Below are positions 58,679 to 64,000 of a stretch of 64,000 nt of DNA, piece after piece. The notes under the pieces are model-generated. The model did not search any database. It was given only the letters and a program-made list of their open reading frames with translations, and was not told where the DNA came from. A program made the translations under genes and the position numbers. Source of the stretch: Bacteroidota bacterium (GTDB taxonomy: Bacteria > Bacteroidota > Bacteroidia > Chitinophagales > Chitinophagaceae); NCBI GenBank assembly GCA_023423405.1, contig JAFAFR010000043.1, forward strand, positions 248,001 to 312,000, in the 5' to 3' direction. Every line of letters begins with the position of its first letter. Positions within the stretch are counted from its first letter, which is position 1.

Positions 58679-58686
58679 CAAATATA
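58679..58686 (-). promoter_or_regulatory. TAnnTTTG -7 element of the RRM-protein operon
   Basis: TATATTTG on the minus strand, exact match, about 105 bases upstream of the RRM-protein ATG at 58573. It implies an unusually long leader for this genome. Confidence 0.5.
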
Positions 58687-58806
58687 GGCTATTCCACTCA
58701 CATGGCAGCTTTTATTTATAACTTTAACAAGGCGCTGACACAGTTTGCCTACATTCTGATACGATACAGACAGGATAAATAGAACAATAATCTTTTCTTC
58801 ACGGGA

Positions 58807-59943
58807 ATGAAAAATGTACTTGTTTTTTTAGTGGTCCTGTCTGTGGCCGCCTGCAACAATGCCCCACAACAAAAAAAGGACGGTGCTGCAACAGAAGAAA
58901 AGAAAGACAGCCTTTTCTCCAATCCCATTGATGTGGCCCTGGGCGATCCCTATGTGTTGCGTGCTTCAAACGGACGGTATTACATGTATGGAACTTCGGA
59001 GAACAACGGTTTCAGAACCTATTCATCGGACGACCTGGTGCACTGGAAAGATGAGGGAATGGTTTATACCGGCGCCACCGAAAAATCCTGGACCGTCAAT
59101 TCTTTCTGGGCGCCTGAAGTATATGAGCGAAACGGAAAATACTATATGTTTTTCAGCGCCAACTGGAAGCACAATCCCGGCAAGGAGGAAGAAAATTTTC
59201 GTATAGGCATTGCTGTGAGTGACAGTCCCACCGGGCCGTTTTCAGAACTGCACGATAAACCGGTATTCGATCCCGGCTATCCCATCATCGACGCGAACGT
59301 GTATTTCGACGACGCTAACGGTAAGGCCTACCTGTATTATTCCCGCTGCTGTTATAAACACCCGGTAAAAAGCGAAGTGGCCGACTGGGCAAAAAAGGAA
59401 GGGCTATTTAAGGAGATCGAAGAAAGCTGGGTATACGGCGTAGAGTTGAAGCCCGATTTCAGCGGCGTTATCGGCAAGCCGGTCTTATTGCTGCAGCCAC
59501 CTTCTACCATGAGCGACCGGCAGGCCGAATGGGAAAGCCGCTCCGTTACCTCGCGCGAAGTGAACCGTCGCTGGACCGAAGGTTCTTACCTGCTTAAAAA
59601 AGACAGCACTTACTACATCATGTATTCCGCAAATTTTTTTGGCGGAAAGAATTATGCGGTGGGCTATGCAACTGCAACAGATCCGTTAGGGCCTTTTACA
59701 AAAGCGGCCAATAACCCTGTATTGCAGAAGAATACCGATAAGGGCGGCGAGGTTACCGGCACCGGGCACAATATGGTATTAACGCTGCCGGATGGAAAGC
59801 AGTACTGCGTTTACCACGGGCGCACCGCCAAAACGGGCGACCAGCGTGTGGTGTTCATCGATCCGATGGAGATCACGAAAGACGGACTGCTGACGGTGCA
59901 GGGCCCTACCACAACACCGCAATCCTTACCTGTTGCACGTTAA
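58807..59943 (+). CDS. glycoside hydrolase family 43-like lipoprotein
   Basis: 378 residues. Lipobox VAAC (Cys16). Five-bladed propeller pattern with the three acidic residues expected in GH43: Asp47 (ALGDPYV), Asp162 (IDANVYF) and Glu258 (RWTEGSY). It would release arabinose or xylose residues from plant hemicellulose or arabinan at the cell surface. It lies 77 bases before the GH127 gene in the same direction; both act on arabinose-containing chains. Confidence 0.88.
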   Translation: MKNVLVFLVVLSVAACNNAPQQKKDGAATEEKKDSLFSNPIDVALGDPYVLRASNGRYYMYGTSENNGFRTYSSDDLVHWKDEGMVYTGATEKSWTVNSFWAPEVYERNGKYYMFFSANWKHNPGKEEENFRIGIAVSDSPTGPFSELHDKPVFDPGYPIIDANVYFDDANGKAYLYYSRCCYKHPVKSEVADWAKKEGLFKEIEESWVYGVELKPDFSGVIGKPVLLLQPPSTMSDRQAEWESRSVTSREVNRRWTEGSYLLKKDSTYYIMYSANFFGGKNYAVGYATATDPLGPFTKAANNPVLQKNTDKGGEVTGTGHNMVLTLPDGKQYCVYHGRTAKTGDQRVVFIDPMEITKDGLLTVQGPTTTPQSLPVAR

Positions 59944-60020
59944 TACAGCCACTACTTTTTAACCATCGTCCGCCGCCTTTTCGCGACGCGTATTCAAACG
60001 AAATATCTGCACAGAGCCAT

Positions 60021-62465
60021 ATGAAAAAATCCTTGCAACTCCTGCTGGCCCTGCTTTTTGTTCAGCATTCCATGGCCGGCGAAATAGATGAGAAGGCCGT
60101 AGTAAGAAATGAAAGGCCCAAACATTGGACTACTTTTTCTCTATCGCAGGTGCAGCTCCTGCCCGGTTCCCCGTTTTACCAGGCCATGCTGGTATCGCAG
60201 CAATACCTGCTGGATATGGACCCGAACCGGATGCTGGCCCGTTCGCGGAAAAGAGCGGGATTGCCGGAACCTGGCTCCTACCCTGGTTCCAACCAGCCAC
60301 AGGCAACAAGACCGGGCGACCGCGACCACTACCTTTCCGGCATATCGCTGATGTATGCGCAAACTGGCGACCCACGCTTCCTGGAAAGAGTCAACTATCT
60401 CGTTGCTTCGCTGAAGGAATGCAGGGACCGCATCGCGGAAAAGGAACCGAAAACAGGGCTGGCAAAAAGCGGCATCAATCCCAATTTTGAAAAGATACTG
60501 GAGGGAAAGCTCACCCTCGATGGCGGTGACGAAAGTGGTTATCCCTGGGGCGGCACCACCGGCAACGACTGGTATGGCATCCACAAATACATGGCGGCGC
60601 TGCGCGATGCTTACCTGTATTGCAACAACACAACGGCTTTTGAAATGCTTGTCGAGTATGCCGATCCCATCCTGTACTTTGCCCTGAAAGCAAACCCCGA
60701 TCTTTTTGATGATATGCTCGACCTGGAACATGGTGGCATGAACGAGGTGTTCGCCGATTTGTATGCACTTACCGGTAATAAGAAATACATGGAGGTATCG
60801 GTGAAATTCAACCACCAGAAAGTGATACTGAATATAGCCAATGGAAAAGATGTGCTGTATGGCCGTCATGCCAATATGCAGGTGCCTACTTTCGTGGGAA
60901 CCGCCCGCCAGTACCAGCTTACCGGCGACCCGGTAGCAGAAAAGGCCACGGCCAACTTCCTGCAGATGGTGTACCGCGACCATACCAGCGCCATCGGCGG
61001 CAACGGTTGTTATGAACGCTTTGGCCGTCCCGGTGAGATCACGAAGCGGCTGGGTTACACCTCGAACGAAACCTGCAACACCTACAATATGCTGAAGGTG
61101 GCGCTGAATTATTTTGAATCCACCGGCGACCTGCAACAGATGCAGTATTTCGAACGCGCGCTGTACAACCATATCCTGGCCTCACAGGACCCGCAGTCGG
61201 GCGGCGTTACCTACTACACGGCCCTGGGACCCGGCTGCTTTAAGTCCTACAGCAGGGGCTTCGACCTGGAAGGCGTTTGGTGCTGCGTGGGCACGGGCAT
61301 GGAAAATCATTCCAAGTATGGCGAAGCCATTTATTTTAACAACGGAAAAGACCTCTATGTAAATCTTTTTATTTCTTCCGAATTGAATTGGCAGGAAAAA
61401 GGATTAAAGCTCAAGATGGAAACGAAGTTCCCGGAAGCAGACCTGGTGCGTCTGCAGGTGTCAGAAAATAAGTCTTTCAGCAAGCAGATCTATATCCGGA
61501 ACCCGGCCTGGCTGAAGCGTACACCACGGGTATGGATAAACGATAAGCCCGTAACTGTGGACGCGGAGCCGGGTGAGTATATCCGTTTAACGGGGAACTG
61601 GAAAGCGGGCGACGAGATCAGGCTGGAGCTGCCGCAGGATTTTTACCTGGAACCAGCGCCCGACGATCCCAATATGGTAGCTGTTTTTCATGGTCCGCTG
61701 GCACTGGCGGGTGAGCTGGGGCGCGACAGGATGCCGGCGAACGACCTGGTACGAAATGCGCTGGTGGAGAACAGGACCTGGATCATTCCTAAGGAGGATA
61801 TACCGGTGCTGATCGCCAGCAGGATCAATCTTAGCTGGCTGCAACCAACCGGGAATACCTTACAGTATAAAACAGTGAAGGCCGGCGTGCTGAATGGAAA
61901 ACAGCGCGATGTTACCCTGGTGCCTTTTTATAAGATGCACCACCAGCGCTATACCGTGTACTGGAAAATGTTTACGCCCGAAGAAGCCGCACTGCGCGCA
62001 GCGATCGTGAGCGATGAAGTGAATACCGCTTCTGCCGCGGATGAAAAAGCGCATAAGCTGCAGGGTGAGCGGACGGACACTTCCTCGAATCGCGATGAGC
62101 GGAATTTCTGGGAACGAAACCGCCCGGGGCGTTTTGCGCGTGATGGCTGGTTTTCTTATGAGCTAAAGGTTAACAAAAACCACGATCGGCAATACCTGGT
62201 TGCCACCTATTGGGGCGGCGCATCGCGGGCCAACGCTTTTGACGTGCTGGTGGACGATGTGCTTATTGGTTCCGAGGCCATGGACCAGCACTGGCCGCTG
62301 ACTTTTTACGAAGAAAAATACGTATTGCCGGGTGCGCTTATGAAAGGAAAGGATAAAGTGAAAGTTACGTTCCGCGCCAGGTCCGGTAAAACTGCGGGTG
62401 GTGTGTATGGGTTAAAAATCACAGCCAATCCGGTTGCCTTTCCGGGCTATGCGTTTTATGAATAA
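60021..62465 (+). CDS. beta-L-arabinofuranosidase, GH127-like, with C-terminal DUF6805-like domain
   Basis: 814 residues with a signal peptide (about 1-19, QHSMAG). The (alpha/alpha)6 catalytic domain carries the metal/nucleophile signature of GH127: Glu350 and Cys352 (NETCNTYNML) and Cys421-Cys422 (WCCVGTGMENHSKYGEA). Cys421 or Cys422 should be the nucleophile by analogy with HypBA1. A beta domain follows, then a C-terminal module (about 715-814, FSYELKVNKNHDRQYLVATYWGG...YGLKI) like DUF6805. It acts on beta-linked L-arabinofuranose of hydroxyproline-rich glycoproteins or pectic side chains. Confidence 0.9.
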   Translation: MKKSLQLLLALLFVQHSMAGEIDEKAVVRNERPKHWTTFSLSQVQLLPGSPFYQAMLVSQQYLLDMDPNRMLARSRKRAGLPEPGSYPGSNQPQATRPGDRDHYLSGISLMYAQTGDPRFLERVNYLVASLKECRDRIAEKEPKTGLAKSGINPNFEKILEGKLTLDGGDESGYPWGGTTGNDWYGIHKYMAALRDAYLYCNNTTAFEMLVEYADPILYFALKANPDLFDDMLDLEHGGMNEVFADLYALTGNKKYMEVSVKFNHQKVILNIANGKDVLYGRHANMQVPTFVGTARQYQLTGDPVAEKATANFLQMVYRDHTSAIGGNGCYERFGRPGEITKRLGYTSNETCNTYNMLKVALNYFESTGDLQQMQYFERALYNHILASQDPQSGGVTYYTALGPGCFKSYSRGFDLEGVWCCVGTGMENHSKYGEAIYFNNGKDLYVNLFISSELNWQEKGLKLKMETKFPEADLVRLQVSENKSFSKQIYIRNPAWLKRTPRVWINDKPVTVDAEPGEYIRLTGNWKAGDEIRLELPQDFYLEPAPDDPNMVAVFHGPLALAGELGRDRMPANDLVRNALVENRTWIIPKEDIPVLIASRINLSWLQPTGNTLQYKTVKAGVLNGKQRDVTLVPFYKMHHQRYTVYWKMFTPEEAALRAAIVSDEVNTASAADEKAHKLQGERTDTSSNRDERNFWERNRPGRFARDGWFSYELKVNKNHDRQYLVATYWGGASRANAFDVLVDDVLIGSEAMDQHWPLTFYEEKYVLPGALMKGKDKVKVTFRARSGKTAGGVYGLKITANPVAFPGYAFYE

Positions 62466-62475
62466 GGTGGGTGTA

Positions 62476-63423
62476 TCAACTGTTTTTCTTTGCCTCTCCG
62501 AAATCGCGGATGAATGTTTCCTGGTCGGGATGAATATTGTGCAGGATCACCCTGTTGGCCCCCCAGTTAAGGTAGGCATTGGCCTTTTCAATAACAGGCG
62601 GAATGGTAGTGAACATTTCCACGCTCTTGATGATGTCTTCCCTTTCCACTTCCGCGGCTGCTTTTTCAAAATCGGCAACCGTTTCCATATTTCCCAGTTG
62701 CTTCAATCCAACCAGGTTGCTTCGCCATTGCTGGTAAGCCCCTTCTACCGCGCTTTCAAAATGCCCGGCGTAAGAAAAGGAATATTGCAGGTACACCGGT
62801 TTGGTGCTGTCCTGTTTGGAGCGGAATGCCCGGATCTTTTCTTTCACCGAAGACTCATCGCCTGCCGTCGTCAGCAGTCCATCTGCCCAGGCCGACGACC
62901 AGACGGCGGTTTCCTTTGATAAGGCCGCACAAAAAAGCGGCGGCGCCTGGCCTGGCAGGCTGTACAGCCGCGCATGTTTTACGGTCACCAGGCCGGTGTG
63001 ATTCACCTCCTTCCCTGCCAGCAGGTCGCGGATGATGCTGGCACATTCCTGCAATCTTTGATTACGTGTTTGTTTATCGGGCCACAGTTCTCCCGTAATG
63101 GTTTCGTTGATGGCTTCGCCGCTTCCCAGCTCCACGCCGAACCTGTCCGGAAATAATTCTGACAGTGTGGCGATGGCCTGGGCTACAATGGCGGGGTGAT
63201 ATCGTTGCCCGGGTGCGCAGACCACACTGTACGGGACAGTGGTGGCCTGCATAGCTGCACCCAGCCAACTAAAAGCATAACCGCTGTTACCCTGCGCTTC
63301 GCTCCAGGGGTGGAAATGGTCGGAACTGTGAATAGCATCAAACCCGGCAGCTTCTGCAAGCCTGGCGTATTTCAGCAAAGCCGAGGGACTGAACTGCTCG
63401 TGCGAGGCATGATAAGCGAGCAT
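62476..63423 (-). CDS. LLM-class flavin-dependent oxidoreductase (TIGR03885-like)
   Basis: 315 residues from ATG at 63423. Luciferase-like TIM barrel: LNAMLAYHASHEQFSPS region trimmed to MLAYHASHEQFSPSALLKYARLAEAAGFDAIHSSDHFHPW, then GVELGSGEAINE and ADGLLTTAGDESSVKEKIRAF. TIGR03885-type members use FMN or F420 with unknown substrates. It starts 4 bases after the stop of the ferritin-like gene and is likely in an operon with it. Confidence 0.88.
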   Translation of the reverse strand: MLAYHASHEQFSPSALLKYARLAEAAGFDAIHSSDHFHPWSEAQGNSGYAFSWLGAAMQATTVPYSVVCAPGQRYHPAIVAQAIATLSELFPDRFGVELGSGEAINETITGELWPDKQTRNQRLQECASIIRDLLAGKEVNHTGLVTVKHARLYSLPGQAPPLFCAALSKETAVWSSAWADGLLTTAGDESSVKEKIRAFRSKQDSTKPVYLQYSFSYAGHFESAVEGAYQQWRSNLVGLKQLGNMETVADFEKAAAEVEREDIIKSVEMFTTIPPVIEKANAYLNWGANRVILHNIHPDQETFIRDFGEAKKNS

Positions 63424-63427
63424 GGCA

Positions 63428-63997
63428 TTAAGCTTCGATTTCTTCCTGCTCTGCCTGCCAGTTGATGTCGTTTTCGGCAATGGTTGTCAGGTCGAGGTCG
63501 GTTTGTTTTTCTTCCTCCAGCGTTTCCTCCAGTATGCCGGCCACTTCTTCCTGTCCCAATACATGGGCAAGTTGCACCAGTCCGCCGTAGGTCGCTATTT
63601 CATAGTGCTCTACTTTTTGCGCAGCCATGATGATGCCCACGTCGCGGGTCATGCTGCCCTTTTCTGTTTCCTCAACGATGGAGTCCCCTTCTTTGATCAG
63701 GCCTTCCATCGCTTCGCATTTTTTCGCCTGTGCGCGTTTGCCCAGCATCTCAAATACATTTTCCAGCCGGGTCACATGCTCCATGGTTTGGCCGAGGTGG
63801 AGTTCAATGGCGTCCTGCAACTGTTGAGTGGTGGCTGCCTTCTTCATTTTGGGCAGGGCTTTGGTGAGCGCTTTTTCTGCCCAGTAAATGTCTTTCAGCG
63901 CATCGAGGAAATATTTTTCCAGTTGGCTGTTGCCTTCGCCGGAACCGAACGATGTTGTGTTGGTTTTTGCCGGCCGGTTTGTTTTTGTGCGTGCCAT
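63428..63997 (-). CDS. ferritin-like DUF892 (YciE/YciF) stress protein
   Basis: 189 residues. After a short basic N-terminus (KTNRPAKTN), the DUF892 helical bundle begins: LEKYFLDALKDIYWAEKALTKALPKMKKAATTQQLQDAIELHLGQTMEHVTRLENVFEML, then AQKVEHYEIATYGGLVQLAHVLGQEEVAGILEETLEEEKQTDLDLT. Acidic and His residues spaced as in ferritin-like di-iron proteins (EHYE, EEE). Family members are induced by osmotic or other stress in enterobacteria. It is complete, with its ATG at 63997, and precedes the LLM oxidoreductase by 4 bases. Confidence 0.9.
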   Translation of the reverse strand: MARTKTNRPAKTNTTSFGSGEGNSQLEKYFLDALKDIYWAEKALTKALPKMKKAATTQQLQDAIELHLGQTMEHVTRLENVFEMLGKRAQAKKCEAMEGLIKEGDSIVEETEKGSMTRDVGIIMAAQKVEHYEIATYGGLVQLAHVLGQEEVAGILEETLEEEKQTDLDLTTIAENDINWQAEQEEIEA

Positions 63998-64000
63998 AGA

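Noticed and set aside
50000..62465. Calling the GH95/GH43/GH127 region a polysaccharide-utilisation locus
   Set aside because: No SusC/SusD pair, and the genes are separated by lipid and RNA-binding genes.

Overview
The window looks like chromosomal DNA from a Bacteroidota member, most likely family Chitinophagaceae. The evidence is a type IX secretion C-terminal domain on a giant subtilase, a CarboxypepD_reg/TonB-dependent receptor, DUF6089, DUF1599/BT_3928 and DUF721-recF neighbourhoods, almost no Shine-Dalgarno sequences, and at least fifteen exact copies of the Bacteroidota -7 promoter element TAnnTTTG placed just upstream of genes. No tRNA, rRNA, CRISPR array, phage module or insertion sequence was seen. 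Coding density is very high and no gene-free stretch exceeds about 250 bases.

Layout. 1-5.4 kb: the 5' part of an ABC-F ATPase, a TonB-dependent receptor and two tandem paralogous secreted proteins. 5.5-14 kb: the translation cluster thrS-infC-rpmI-rplT, split between infC and rpmI by a 5.2 kb gene for a T9SS-exported subtilase. 14-25.4 kb: arginine decarboxylase, a barrel protein, a UbiD-type decarboxylase, TraB/GumN, divergent ndk/nrnA, an FKBP lipoprotein, then folP divergent from DUF1599-DoxX-like-DppB-like permease. 25.4-38 kb: DUF721 and recF, pdhA, a TPR protein, ribH, a LutA-like protein, an overlapping EVE-sirtuin pair, several secreted unknowns, gyrA and a TPR protein. 38-39.4 kb: a small AT-rich island with two orphan genes. 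39.4-50 kb: serA, a serine hydrolase lipoprotein, the fused NAD(P)HX repair enzyme, a DEAD-box helicase divergent from a MATE exporter, and a four-gene minus-strand operon (RidA, D-threonine-aldolase-like enzyme, M19 dipeptidase, AI-2E-type permease) that reads as D-amino-acid/dipeptide catabolism. 50-64 kb: GH95-like hydrolase, amidohydrolase, ankyrin lipoprotein, AraC regulator, KAS III-like enzyme with a small helical protein, an RRM protein-small protein-desaturase operon, GH43 and GH127 arabinose-releasing enzymes, an LLM oxidoreductase and a ferritin-like stress protein.

The most unusual signal is a perfect 11-bp hairpin followed by five T residues lying inside the coding region of a 109-residue, possibly Sm-like gene (58133-58162, minus strand). 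It sits between an RRM RNA-binding protein and a fatty acid desaturase in one apparent operon. It looks like an intrinsic terminator that translation of the middle gene would have to override, which would make desaturase expression depend on that translation. Also worth a second look are the protease interrupting the translation-factor cluster, the D-amino-acid operon, and the EVE/zinc-less sirtuin pair. Most of the remainder is ordinary housekeeping and secreted-enzyme content. All family calls come from reading motifs by eye; no database search was run.
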